Assembly (NCBI RefSeq): GCF_001418005.1
Contig: NZ_LIOL01000007.1
Span: 93,350 to 157,349, forward strand
Direction of reading: 5' to 3'
From: Chelatococcus sambhunathii
Lineage (GTDB): Bacteria; Pseudomonadota; Alphaproteobacteria; Rhizobiales; Beijerinckiaceae
Length of the DNA stretch: 64,000 bases
Shown: piece after piece, positions 49,763 through 57,909 of the stretch
How the letters are laid out: each line of letters starts with the position of its first letter
How positions within the stretch are numbered: the first letter of the stretch is position 1
Program-made: the position numbers and the translations under genes
The notes under the pieces: model-generated
Seen by the model: only the letters and a program-made list of their open reading frames with translations
What the model was told of the DNA's origin: nothing
Databases searched by the model: none

Positions 49763-50875
49763 ATGAAGCGCTTTTCGATGACGCGCGCTACCATGACGCG
49801 CTGCTTCGCCACTGCCGCACTGGCCGCGGGCGTATCGCTGCTGTCGGTTGCAGCGCATGCCCAGTCGGGCGCGCTCGAACGGGCGGTGGGCGGCTATTCC
49901 TTCGACGACGCGGCCAAGGAGGCGCCGGGGACGAAGGACTTCAACTCCAAGGACGGCAAGCTCACCTTTGCCATCGTCACCCACACGGCTGGCAACGGCT
50001 TCTTCGACCCGACCTATGTCGGCGCCAAGGTGGCGGCCAACGCCTTCGGCATCAACCTGCTGATGCTCGGCTCGGAAGCGCCGGTCGACGACATCCCGCG
50101 CGAGATCCAGATCCTCAACCAGATCATCAACGATCCGACCATCGACGGCGTCATCATGACGACGCCGCAGTCGGGCGCCTACGACGACATCGTCAAGAAG
50201 CTCATGGAGCGCGGCATCCCCGTCGCCACGACCAATTCGCACGACCCCAACCTCCTCAACCGCTCGCAGATTTCGCACACGGGGCAGGACGCCTCGGCGG
50301 CCGCCATCGGCGGCGAGGCCCTCGTCAAGTGCCTCGTCGACAAGGGGGTGAAGGGCGGCTCGATCATCTTTCCCTCCACCACGACGCTCGGCAACGTCGA
50401 GGTGAACAACCGCATCAAGTCGGCCTTCGAGGCCACGGTCAAAGCCCTCAACGCCGCCGGCAAGCTGAAGGACTTCAAGGTCGACGCCGGTCCCGAGAAC
50501 ATCGGCATCGACGTGGACGCCAACAATATCGTCGGCTCGGTGGTGACGCTCATCGAGAGCCGCAAGGACGTGGTGGGCGCCTTCGCCGCCAACGGTTTCG
50601 TGACGCCGGCCCTGGGCGATGCCATCAGCCAGCTGAAGCTCAACGACAAGGTCTGCGCCTTCGGTTTCGATCTCGGCCCCAAGCAGCAGGAACAGATCCG
50701 CACCGGCGCGCTCACCGGCTCGCTGGGCCAGCAGCCGTTCCTGCAGGGCTTCTGGCCCGTCGCGCAGCTGTACCTGCAGATCGACCGCGGGATCGCGGCG
50801 GCCAACCTCGACACGCGCGCCCAGCTCGTGACCAAGGAGACCGTCGACACGGTCGGCAAGCGTTTCGAGAACTGA
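49763..50875 (+). CDS. Sugar ABC transporter substrate-binding protein (system 2)
   Basis: A 370-residue periplasmic binding protein with a signal peptide cut near AAHAQSGA. FAIVTHTAGNGFFDPTYVGA opens lobe 1, and PTIDGVIMTTPQSGAYDDIV and AFAANGFVTPALGDAIS are ligand-loop blocks. It has an extra acidic/Lys-rich stretch of about 35 residues before lobe 1. It differs strongly from the first binding protein, so the two importers probably take different ligands. GGGGAGG lies before the ATG. Confidence 0.92.
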   Translation: MKRFSMTRATMTRCFATAALAAGVSLLSVAAHAQSGALERAVGGYSFDDAAKEAPGTKDFNSKDGKLTFAIVTHTAGNGFFDPTYVGAKVAANAFGINLLMLGSEAPVDDIPREIQILNQIINDPTIDGVIMTTPQSGAYDDIVKKLMERGIPVATTNSHDPNLLNRSQISHTGQDASAAAIGGEALVKCLVDKGVKGGSIIFPSTTTLGNVEVNNRIKSAFEATVKALNAAGKLKDFKVDAGPENIGIDVDANNIVGSVVTLIESRKDVVGAFAANGFVTPALGDAISQLKLNDKVCAFGFDLGPKQQEQIRTGALTGSLGQQPFLQGFWPVAQLYLQIDRGIAAANLDTRAQLVTKETVDTVGKRFEN

Positions 50876-50882
50876 ACCGTCT

Positions 50883-50913
50883 GCCCGCCGGCGCCCCTGC
50901 GGCACCGGCGGGC
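50883..50913. repeat. Hairpin between binding protein 2 and the fused permease
   Basis: GCCCGCCGG and CCGGCGGGC arms, with an inner GCC/GGC pair, form a strong stem 8 bp after the stop of the binding-protein gene. There is no T-run. Confidence 0.6.
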
Positions 50914-50968
50914 CGGCCAAGGCGACGCGGCGCGAAGCCGCGCAACGGACGACACAAGGAACATCGGG

Positions 50969-53272
50969 ATGGCAATTGCGGCGACAGCCGGCCGGCCGGA
51001 AACACCTCGTTCGCCCCAGCACCTTCCGATGCAGCTCGTCGGCGGCTGGGAAGCGGGCCTCCTTGCCTTCATGGCCCTGCTCTATCTCGTCGGGGTCCTT
51101 CTCAACCCGACCTTCTTCGGCTCGACGGACGCGATCTCGGCGGTCCTGCGGGATACGGCCCGCTACGGCGTGATGGCCGTCGGCATGACCTTCGTCATCG
51201 TCAACCGCGACCTCGACCTGTCCGTGGGCTCGACGCTCGGGCTCACCGCCGTCGCCTTCTCGATCTTCTTCTCGCCGACGCATTACGGCCTGGACGCGGT
51301 GCCCGCCGCCCTCCTCTGCCTCGGGCTCGGCCTTGCCATCGGCCTCGTCAACGGCGTGCTCGTCGCCATCCTGCGCGTGCCGCCGTTCATCGCCACGCTG
51401 ACGATGCTCTTCATCGGCCGCGGCCTCGTGCTCGGCCTCACCGGCGGCAAGACCATCGGCTTCGACCTCAAGGCGCAGGGCTACTGGCTTTTCGCCATGG
51501 GCGAGACCAATGCGCTCGGCTTCAACAACCAGATCCTCATCTTTCTCGTTTTCGCCGTCGTTGGCGCCTTGGTCCTCGCCAAGACGCGCGTCGGCTATGA
51601 GACCTATGCGGTGGGCGGCAACGAACAGGCGGCGCAATATGCCGGCATCGCGACCAAGGCCGTGCGCATCCGCGGCTTCATGATCTCGTCCTTCTGCGCC
51701 GCGGTCGCCGGGCTGATGAACGTCACGCAGGACAAGGGCGTCACCTCGCAATACGGCCAGGGGGCGGAGCTCATCGTCATCGCCGCCGTCATCGTCGGCG
51801 GGGCCGCGATCGCCGGCGGGCGCGGACGTGTCATCGGCGCATGCCTCGGCGCGGCCCTCGTCGTGCTCATCGACAAGGTGTTGCGCGAGGGCATTCCCGT
51901 CACGCGCACCATCACGGTGGGCGGTGTCGAGATGGAGGTGCAGGCGCTGGCCCAGCTGCCGCCCGGCGCCGTGCCGGCGTTCCTTGGCCTTATCCTGCTC
52001 GCGGCCGTGCTGATCGAGCCCTGGGTGGTACGCGGCAATGTCTTCGGCCGCCTAAAGGCGTGGCTCACGGGCTCCGAGCCGCCGCCAAGCCTCGATCCCG
52101 GCGGCGCGGCCATCGTCGGCGTCAAGACCTTTGGCACGGCGAGCGACGCGCGCAGCGTCGGTGCCCGCGGGCTCAGGGCCTTCCTGCACCGGCGCGATGC
52201 GGCGGCCATCGTCCTCGTCATCGCGCTGTGGCTCGTCGGCATGTGGCTGCGGCCGGACTTCTGGGGCTCGCTCAACAATTCCTTCAACCTGCTGCTCGCC
52301 TTCTCCGAGGTGGCGCTCCTGTCGCTCGGCCTCACCTATGTCATCGCCAACGGCGACATCGACCTGTCGGTCGGCTCGGTGCTGGCCCTGTCGGGGGCCG
52401 TCGCGGCCTATGTGATGAAGGAAATGGGGGGCGATCCGCTGCTCGCCATCTCGCTGGCGCTCGCCGCCGGGGCCCTGTGCGGCGCCGTCAACGGCTGGCT
52501 GACGACGCGCTTCAATCTGCCCTCCTTCGTCGCCACGCTCGGCATGTTCTACATCGCCCGCGGACTTGCAGCCTGGATCGTCTCCGGCCGCCAGCTCTCG
52601 GGCTTCCCGGAGCGCTTCAACCTCATCGGCCGCAATCTCTACGAGGTGCTGTCCTATTTCGGCATGCCGCCGCAGACGGGGCTGTGGCTGGAGGTGACGC
52701 GCGCCGTGAGCGTGCAGACGCTGTTCCTCCTCCTCGTCGCGATTGTCGCCGGCATCGTCCTCGGGGCGACGCCCTTCGGCCAGAAGGTGTATGCGACAGG
52801 CGGCAACGAGCGAGCGGCGAGCTATGCGGGCATCGACACGAAGCGCGTGCGCTTCCTGTCGCTCGTCTTCTCGGGGCTGTGCGCCGCGGCGGCCGGCGTC
52901 ATCTACGTCGCCTTCTACCGCAGCTTCAACCCGTCCGCCGGCCAGCTGCGCGAGCTCGACGCCATCGCCTCGGTGATCATCGGCGGTGGCTCCATCTTCG
53001 GCGGCTACGGCACTATCATCGGCTCGCTCGCGGGGGCTGCCGTCATCACGCTCATCCGCTCGCTGCTGTCGCTGCAGGTGATCCTCGCCAATGGCGCCTC
53101 ATTCGTGCTGCCGCAGCACTGGATGAACGTGTTCATCGGTCTCATCCTGCTGATTGCCGTGATCGGGGACATCTGGTTCCGCCAGAACAACGTCTTCGGC
53201 GAGTGGCGCCGTCGCCGGCAGCTCGCGGCCGCCGAGAAGCTGAGACTGCATCAAGGGAGCAAAGGCGCATGA
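50969..53272 (+). CDS. Fused double permease of sugar ABC transporter (system 2)
   Basis: A 767-residue protein that is two CUT2 permeases joined in one chain. Half 1 (about residues 28-360) has VNRDLDLSVGSTLGL and AVGGNEQAAQYAGI. Half 2 (about 408-745) has ANGDIDLSVGSVLAL and ATGGNERAASYAGI. A linker of about 45 residues without hydrophobic stretches joins them. Half 1 has Arg-Asp where the family usually has Gly-Gly or Gly-Asp, so the halves have diverged. The gene overlaps the ATPase gene by 4 bp. It should act as an intramolecular heterodimer with two copies of the single-domain ATPase. Confidence 0.93.
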   Translation: MAIAATAGRPETPRSPQHLPMQLVGGWEAGLLAFMALLYLVGVLLNPTFFGSTDAISAVLRDTARYGVMAVGMTFVIVNRDLDLSVGSTLGLTAVAFSIFFSPTHYGLDAVPAALLCLGLGLAIGLVNGVLVAILRVPPFIATLTMLFIGRGLVLGLTGGKTIGFDLKAQGYWLFAMGETNALGFNNQILIFLVFAVVGALVLAKTRVGYETYAVGGNEQAAQYAGIATKAVRIRGFMISSFCAAVAGLMNVTQDKGVTSQYGQGAELIVIAAVIVGGAAIAGGRGRVIGACLGAALVVLIDKVLREGIPVTRTITVGGVEMEVQALAQLPPGAVPAFLGLILLAAVLIEPWVVRGNVFGRLKAWLTGSEPPPSLDPGGAAIVGVKTFGTASDARSVGARGLRAFLHRRDAAAIVLVIALWLVGMWLRPDFWGSLNNSFNLLLAFSEVALLSLGLTYVIANGDIDLSVGSVLALSGAVAAYVMKEMGGDPLLAISLALAAGALCGAVNGWLTTRFNLPSFVATLGMFYIARGLAAWIVSGRQLSGFPERFNLIGRNLYEVLSYFGMPPQTGLWLEVTRAVSVQTLFLLLVAIVAGIVLGATPFGQKVYATGGNERAASYAGIDTKRVRFLSLVFSGLCAAAAGVIYVAFYRSFNPSAGQLRELDAIASVIIGGGSIFGGYGTIIGSLAGAAVITLIRSLLSLQVILANGASFVLPQHWMNVFIGLILLIAVIGDIWFRQNNVFGEWRRRRQLAAAEKLRLHQGSKGA

Positions 53273-54045
53273 CGACGCCGATCATCGAGATGCGCGGCAT
53301 CATGAAGCGCTTCGGCGCGGTGCAGGCGCTCAACAACGTCAACTTCCGCCTCATGCCTGGCGAGATTCTGGGCCTCGTCGGCGACAATTCAGCCGGCAAG
53401 TCGACGCTGATGAAGGTGATGACCGGAGCCTACCAGCGCGATGCGGGTGAAGTGCTCGTCAATGGCGAGGAAACCCACTTCCGGAGTCCGCACGAGAGCC
53501 GCGACCGTGGCATCGAGATGATCTACCAGGACTTCGCCCTGTGCGGGAACATGGACGTCGGACAGAACATCTTCCTTGGCCGCTGGCCGAAGCGCTTCGG
53601 TCTCTTCGTTGACCGACCGAAGATGTATGAGGAGGCACGACAGGTGCTGGGCCGCCTCAAGGTGGACGTCAATTCGGTGTTCCAGAAGGTCGAGAGCCTG
53701 TCGGGCGGGCGCCAGCAGTCCGTCGCCATTGCCCGTGCCATCTCCTTCGAGCCCAAAGTCATCATCTTCGACGAGCCCACGGCCAACCTCTCCGTGATGG
53801 CGACGGAGCGGCTGCTGGAAACGATGGCGGAACTGAAGCGCCAGGGCGTGGCGCAGGTCATCATCTCGCACCGGCTCACCGACATCTTCGAGGTCGGTGA
53901 TCGCATCATGGTGCTGAAGCGCGGCGAGAACGTCGGCGATCGCTACATCGCCCACACGAGCGAGAAGGAGGTGCTGGAACTCATCGTCTCGGGCACACCC
54001 GACACCGCGCTGACCGCTGACGAGGCTCTTCGGCAGGCTGCTTGA
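53269..54045 (+). CDS. Sugar ABC transporter ATP-binding protein (system 2)
   Basis: A 258-residue single nucleotide-binding domain. Walker A is GDNSAGKST, with Ser where most relatives have Gly (GDNGAGKST). The signature is LSGGRQQSVAIARA, and Walker B is VIIFDEPTANLSVMATE. The ATG overlaps the stop of the fused permease. It is the last gene of the importer operon and is followed by a GC-rich hairpin. Confidence 0.92.
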   Translation: MTTPIIEMRGIMKRFGAVQALNNVNFRLMPGEILGLVGDNSAGKSTLMKVMTGAYQRDAGEVLVNGEETHFRSPHESRDRGIEMIYQDFALCGNMDVGQNIFLGRWPKRFGLFVDRPKMYEEARQVLGRLKVDVNSVFQKVESLSGGRQQSVAIARAISFEPKVIIFDEPTANLSVMATERLLETMAELKRQGVAQVIISHRLTDIFEVGDRIMVLKRGENVGDRYIAHTSEKEVLELIVSGTPDTALTADEALRQAA

Positions 54046-54076
54046 TGTCGCCTGACTACCGTATAAAGGGCGAGAG

Positions 54077-54096
54077 GCCCGGCCCTGCGGCCGGGC
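54077..54096 (+). terminator. Probable terminator after the ABC operon
   Basis: GCCCGGCC pairs with GGCCGGGC around CTGC, followed by TTCATCGTCTGT. The T-tract is weak, but the position just after the last ATPase gene and before convergent genes fits a terminator. Confidence 0.6.
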
Positions 54097-54108
54097 TTCA
54101 TCGTCTGT

Positions 54109-54330
54109 CTATCCCCGCTCGGCCACGACCTCGCCCGCCGAGATCGCCGAGAACAGAGGCATGACCTGCCAGGCGGCAGAAATGCCTACGACGGTGTAGA
54201 CAATCCGTGACAGAACGGATGCCTCGCCGAACAGGGCTGCCACCATATCCAGCCCGAAAAGCCCGATGAGGCCCCAGTTCAGCCCGCCGACGATGATGAG
54301 GGCGAGCGTCGTCAAATTGATGATCTTCAT
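54109..54330 (-). CDS. DUF378 family small membrane protein
   Basis: A 73-residue protein with two helices. INLTTLALIIVGGLNWGLIG with the GGLNWG motif is diagnostic of DUF378; YTVVGISAAW is the second helix. The role is unknown. GGAGGAGG lies just before the ATG at 54328-54330, a very strong ribosome site. It follows the fasciclin gene on the same strand with a 76-bp gap, so the two may be co-transcribed. Confidence 0.87.
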   Translation of the reverse strand: MKIINLTTLALIIVGGLNWGLIGLFGLDMVAALFGEASVLSRIVYTVVGISAAWQVMPLFSAISAGEVVAERG

Positions 54331-54406
54331 TGCCTCCTCCATCGATGCTCGCCCGCCCGGCCCAAGGCACTCCACGTCAGCGCGGGCGCAACGATTCTCT
54401 CGAAGT

Positions 54407-54910
54407 TCATGATTCCGGCGGGAGGATAACCTTGTCGATGACGTGGATCGTGCCATTCGAGGCGGCGATGTCTGTTGCCGTGACCGCAGCATCGTTGATC
54501 ATGACCTTTCCGGATTTCTGAGTGATGCTGATCATCTTGCCATTCACGGTTGTGGCCTTGTCGAGTTTCACGACGTCGGCAGAGGCGACATTGCCTGGCA
54601 CGACGTGATAGGTCAGCACCGCGATCAGCTTCTCCTTGTTCTCGGGCTTCAGGAGACTTTCGACCGTTCCCGGCGGCAGCTGTCCGAAGGCATCATCGGT
54701 GGGAGCGAAGACCGTGAACGGCCCCGCTCCCTTGAGCGTCTCGACCAGCCCGGCCGCCTTGATCGCCGTTGCCAGCGTGCTGAACTGACCGGACGCCATC
54801 GCCGTTTCGACGATGTCCTTGTCTCCTGCTGCCCGAGCCGGAGAGCCGGCGAGCACCATGCCGATGGTCACAGCTGCGACCGCCGTCTTGCAGGCGAGCT
54901 TGAAGGTCAT
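54407..54910 (-). CDS. Exported fasciclin-domain protein
   Basis: About 167 residues. The signal peptide ends near SPARAAG. One FAS1 domain fills the mature protein: [34 protein letters not shown] and TYHVVPGNV, with a C-terminal [17 protein letters not shown]1 proteins are secreted adhesion or matrix factors; in rhizobia some affect symbiosis. The ATG at 54908-54910 is preceded by AAGGGAG. It is divergent from an XRE-cupin regulator. Confidence 0.9.
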   Translation of the reverse strand: MTFKLACKTAVAAVTIGMVLAGSPARAAGDKDIVETAMASGQFSTLATAIKAAGLVETLKGAGPFTVFAPTDDAFGQLPPGTVESLLKPENKEKLIAVLTYHVVPGNVASADVVKLDKATTVNGKMISITQKSGKVMINDAAVTATDIAASNGTIHVIDKVILPPES

Positions 54911-55005
54911 CACTGCTACTCCCTTTTCTTGAATTGTCCGACGCTATCCGCGACCAAATTCACTTTATGGGAAAACTGATTTTCGTCATTGTAAATTTAT
55001 CGTGA

Positions 55006-55025
55006 TATGAAATTGATTTTTCATA
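55006..55025. promoter_or_regulatory. Inverted repeat in the fasciclin/XRE-cupin divergent promoter
   Basis: TATGAAA (55006-55012) and TTTCATA (55019-55025) with a 6-bp spacer, in an AT-rich 167-bp divergent gap. It is a candidate operator for the adjacent XRE-cupin regulator. Confidence 0.45.
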
Positions 55026-55077
55026 CAGAGATAATATCATCGCGTGCTGCGGATTGAGAAGAAACATCGAGGTGGAC

Positions 55078-55662
55078 ATGCTGTCCGAAACGTTGACGGT
55101 CGAGCTTCAGCGCTATCAGATCGGCCCGCGCATCCGCACCTTGCGCCTGAAGAAGAAACTGGGCCTTGCCCAGCTCGGGTCCCATACCGGGCTCTCCACC
55201 GCGATGCTTTCGAAGATCGAGCGCGGCCAGCTCTTCCCCACCCTGCCAACCCTGCTGCGCATCGCAATGGTATTCGGCGTCGGCCTCGACCACTTCTTCA
55301 GCCGCGAAACGCCCCGGCCGCTGGTGGCTGTGGTGCGCGCAAGCGAACGCCTGCGCCTGCCGTCACCACCGGGTGACGAGCCTCCGGCCTACTTGTTCGA
55401 AAGCCTCGACTATCCGGCAACCGACCGCAGGATGGAATCGTTCTACGCGGAATTCCCGCTCGACGCGCAGCCATCGGCGCCGCACCAGCACGGCTCAGCT
55501 GAATTCGTCTATATCCTCGAAGGCGAACTCGAACTCTCCGTGGCCGGCGAAACGATGCCTCTTTCGGCGGGCGATGCCGTCTACTTCGACTCGAGCGCGC
55601 CGCACAGCTACTGCCGGCGGGGCCGTGCCGTCTGCAGGGCCCTGGTGGTGACTGCGGCATGA
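55078..55662 (+). CDS. XRE-family regulator with C-terminal cupin domain
   Basis: A 194-residue protein. An N-terminal helix-turn-helix (residues about 15-70; RIRTLRLKKKLGLAQLGSHT, STAMLSKIERGQ) precedes a cupin fold (about 110-190; PHQHGSAEFVYILEGELELS). This is the small-molecule-responsive XRE-cupin plan. The ATG at 55078 has GAGGTGG upstream. It is divergent from the fasciclin gene, its most likely target besides itself. Confidence 0.92.
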   Translation: MLSETLTVELQRYQIGPRIRTLRLKKKLGLAQLGSHTGLSTAMLSKIERGQLFPTLPTLLRIAMVFGVGLDHFFSRETPRPLVAVVRASERLRLPSPPGDEPPAYLFESLDYPATDRRMESFYAEFPLDAQPSAPHQHGSAEFVYILEGELELSVAGETMPLSAGDAVYFDSSAPHSYCRRGRAVCRALVVTAA

Positions 55663-55691
55663 GGGGACGCCAACGCCGCCAATCGCCCTGA

Positions 55692-56729
55692 TCAGGGTAT
55701 GTTGTCCCGCAGGAAGATGTCGATACGGATGCGCTCCTGCTCGGGCAGGATGGGCTCGCCTGTACAGTGGGCGAGGAGCAAGCGCGCGGCCGAGCGCGCC
55801 TCGTGGCCCGCATCCTGGTTGATGACCGCGTCCATGATGCCGCGCACGAGAAAGCGCTTGGTGTAGGCGGTCAGGTCGTGGCCGATGAAGACGATATCCC
55901 GCTCCCGGCCGGCTGCCTCGAGGGCGGCAGCGATGCCGCGGTTGCCGGCGCCGACATTATAGATGCCGACGAGATCAGGATGGGCGGCGAGGATGTCCTC
56001 GGTCACCTTGCGCGTCAGTTCGGAATCGTCGCGCCCCTCGCGCAGCGGCAGGGTCCTCAGGTTGGGGAACTCTCCGTTCACCACCTGCATGAAGCCGAAC
56101 TGCCGCTCGGCGTGGTCGCGCAGGGCGAGCGACCCGGCGATGAGCGCGACAGATCCCTCGCGCCCCCCTGAGAAGCGCCCCATTAACGTGCCGGCCGTGC
56201 GACCGGCGGCCGTGTTGTCGATACCGACATAGCGCAGCCTGCGCGAAGTCGGCGCGTCTGACACCAACGTCACCACCGCCGAGCCGCGGGCGACGAGATC
56301 GTCGATCGCGGCCCGGACGCGCGGATGATCGAGCGCGATGACCGCAACGCCGTGATAGCGCCCCTCCAGGCGCTCGAGCGCGGTGGCAAGAACATCGGGA
56401 TCGAAGACATCGACATGCAGCATGTCGACAAAGGCCCGCTGGGTGACGAGCCACTCGGCGGCCACTCCCACCTGTTCCTCGAGATTGCTCATGAAGGTGT
56501 TGGTGCCCGTCGGCAGGATGAAACAGAAACGGAAGGTCTCCTTGCGCGCCAGACGCGCAGCGACGGGATCGGGCCGGTAGCCGAGCTTGGCGATGGCCGC
56601 CTGCACCTTGGCGGCGGTCTTCTCGCGCACGCCGGGGCGCCGGTTGAGCACGCGGTCCACCGTCGCGAGCGACACGCCCGCCTCCCGCGCGACATCCTCC
56701 AGCGTTATCCGTTCGGCGATCATGCTCAT
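55692..56729 (-). CDS. LacI-family transcriptional regulator
   Basis: A 345-residue regulator. The N-terminal LacI helix-turn-helix is ITLEDVAREAGVSLATVDRV with a hinge after RRPGVREKT. A periplasmic-binding-like sugar domain follows (about residues 65-345), ending in QERIRIDIFLRDNIP. The hinge lacks the common Ala-Leu pair but the fold is complete. A 14-bp sequence in its promoter recurs before the sugar importer, so it probably represses itself and that operon, released by the sugar. It follows the PfkB kinase on the same strand with a 79-bp gap. Confidence 0.93.
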   Translation of the reverse strand: MSMIAERITLEDVAREAGVSLATVDRVLNRRPGVREKTAAKVQAAIAKLGYRPDPVAARLARKETFRFCFILPTGTNTFMSNLEEQVGVAAEWLVTQRAFVDMLHVDVFDPDVLATALERLEGRYHGVAVIALDHPRVRAAIDDLVARGSAVVTLVSDAPTSRRLRYVGIDNTAAGRTAGTLMGRFSGGREGSVALIAGSLALRDHAERQFGFMQVVNGEFPNLRTLPLREGRDDSELTRKVTEDILAAHPDLVGIYNVGAGNRGIAAALEAAGRERDIVFIGHDLTAYTKRFLVRGIMDAVINQDAGHEARSAARLLLAHCTGEPILPEQERIRIDIFLRDNIP

Positions 56730-56740
56730 GATAGAGGCAT

Positions 56741-56768
56741 GTTGCCCTCATTTTCTGAGGTGCGCAAC
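56741..56768. promoter_or_regulatory. Putative operator of the LacI regulator
   Basis: CCTCA (56746-56750) and TGAGG (56756-56760) frame a TTTTC spacer, with outer GTTGC and GCAAC. TTCTGAGGTGCGCA at 56753-56766 is identical to the complement of 46630-46643. The site ends 12 bp before the LacI start, as expected for autoregulation. Confidence 0.7.
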
Positions 56769-56808
56769 GCAAGATCACCCCCGGCAAGACAGAAAACGCC
56801 CGGCCAGC

Positions 56809-57699
56809 CTAGCCTCGGAGCAGATGCTCCACCTCCGCCCGGCGGGGGGCGCCGCGGCCACCGCCGAAGCGCGTGCACTTGATGGCAGCGGTCGCATTTG
56901 CAAAGCGTACGGCGGGGCGGGGCGCCATGCCCTCCGCCAGGGCAAGGGCGAGCGCGCCATGCCAGACATCGCCGGCCCCCAGGGTATCAATCACATCCAC
57001 CGCAAAAGCCGGTTCGTGCGCGACCTTGCCGTCCTCGATGAAGAAGACGCCGCCTTCTCCCGTCGTCACGGCAAGCCAGCTGTCACGGAGGCGCGAGGCG
57101 AGGCTGCGGAGCCCTTCCCGCGGATCCTCCAGCCCCGTCCGTTCCCGCAACGCCTGTGCGCTGAAGGCGATGTGACTCGCGGCATCGAGGACTCCCGGGT
57201 GATCCGGGGCCCGGTCGACGTCGAATACCGCTGGCACGCCGGCCGCGCGGGCTAGCATGAAGATCCGCGCCGCCCCCTCCTGCCAGCGCGTGTCGCCGAG
57301 CACAGCGCCGGTTCCCTGCGGCAGCGCCGCGGGAAGGCTCTCCACGGCGGCGGGGTAGCGCGGATCGGAATAGCTGATCACGGTGCGCTCGCCGGCCGCA
57401 TCGACGAGGATCGCCGACACTGGCGAACGCAGCCCGCCGAGGCGCACGACACCGCTGCAGTCGACGCCCTCGTCCGTGAGCGAGCCCATGATGTCGTCAC
57501 CGACGCGATCGTCCCCAAGGCGCGCGATGAGTCTGGCCCGGCCGCCGAGGCGCGCGATGGCTACGGCCGCATTGCCGGCGCAGCCGCCCGTCGTCACGGC
57601 AACATCCCGGGCGCGATATTTCTCTGCCCGTGTCGGCAGCGCGTCGAGTTTGTAGACATAATCGAGGGTGGCGATGCCGATACACAGGACTGTTTGCAT
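56809..57699 (-). CDS. PfkB-family sugar kinase (sulfofructose/ketohexokinase-like)
   Basis: A 296-residue ribokinase-fold kinase. TTGGCAGNAAVAIARLGG is PfkB signature 1. VDVIDTLGAGDVWHGALALA is signature 2 with the catalytic Asp and anion hole. VLGDTRWQEGAARIFMLAR and AIKCTRFGGGRGAP closely resemble E. coli YihV, the sulfofructose kinase, and ketohexokinases share part of this. The imported sugar or its ketose form is the likely substrate; the exact one is not known. It lies upstream of lacI on the same strand and is divergent from phnF. Confidence 0.88.
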   Translation of the reverse strand: MQTVLCIGIATLDYVYKLDALPTRAEKYRARDVAVTTGGCAGNAAVAIARLGGRARLIARLGDDRVGDDIMGSLTDEGVDCSGVVRLGGLRSPVSAILVDAAGERTVISYSDPRYPAAVESLPAALPQGTGAVLGDTRWQEGAARIFMLARAAGVPAVFDVDRAPDHPGVLDAASHIAFSAQALRERTGLEDPREGLRSLASRLRDSWLAVTTGEGGVFFIEDGKVAHEPAFAVDVIDTLGAGDVWHGALALALAEGMAPRPAVRFANATAAIKCTRFGGGRGAPRRAEVEHLLRG

Positions 57700-57909
57700 T
57701 CAGGGCTCGATATGCGGCCGCACGCGTGCGAGTCTTGACAAGCGGCGATGCCAGCATGACGGACGCACGTCAAGATGCCTTGCGCGGATCGCGCGCCATT
57801 CTAGCCCCTCGGATATATGGGTGGTTTTTTACATCAACGGGATGCATTAATTTGGATAAGTAGAATTTTATTTTATTTTTCGGCATATGAAGAAGCGAAC
57901 AGGCTCGCT

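Noticed and set aside
55006..55025. Inverted repeat before the XRE-cupin gene considered as a terminator of the fasciclin operon
   Set aside because: It lies upstream of both divergent genes, so a promoter or operator role is the only sensible reading.
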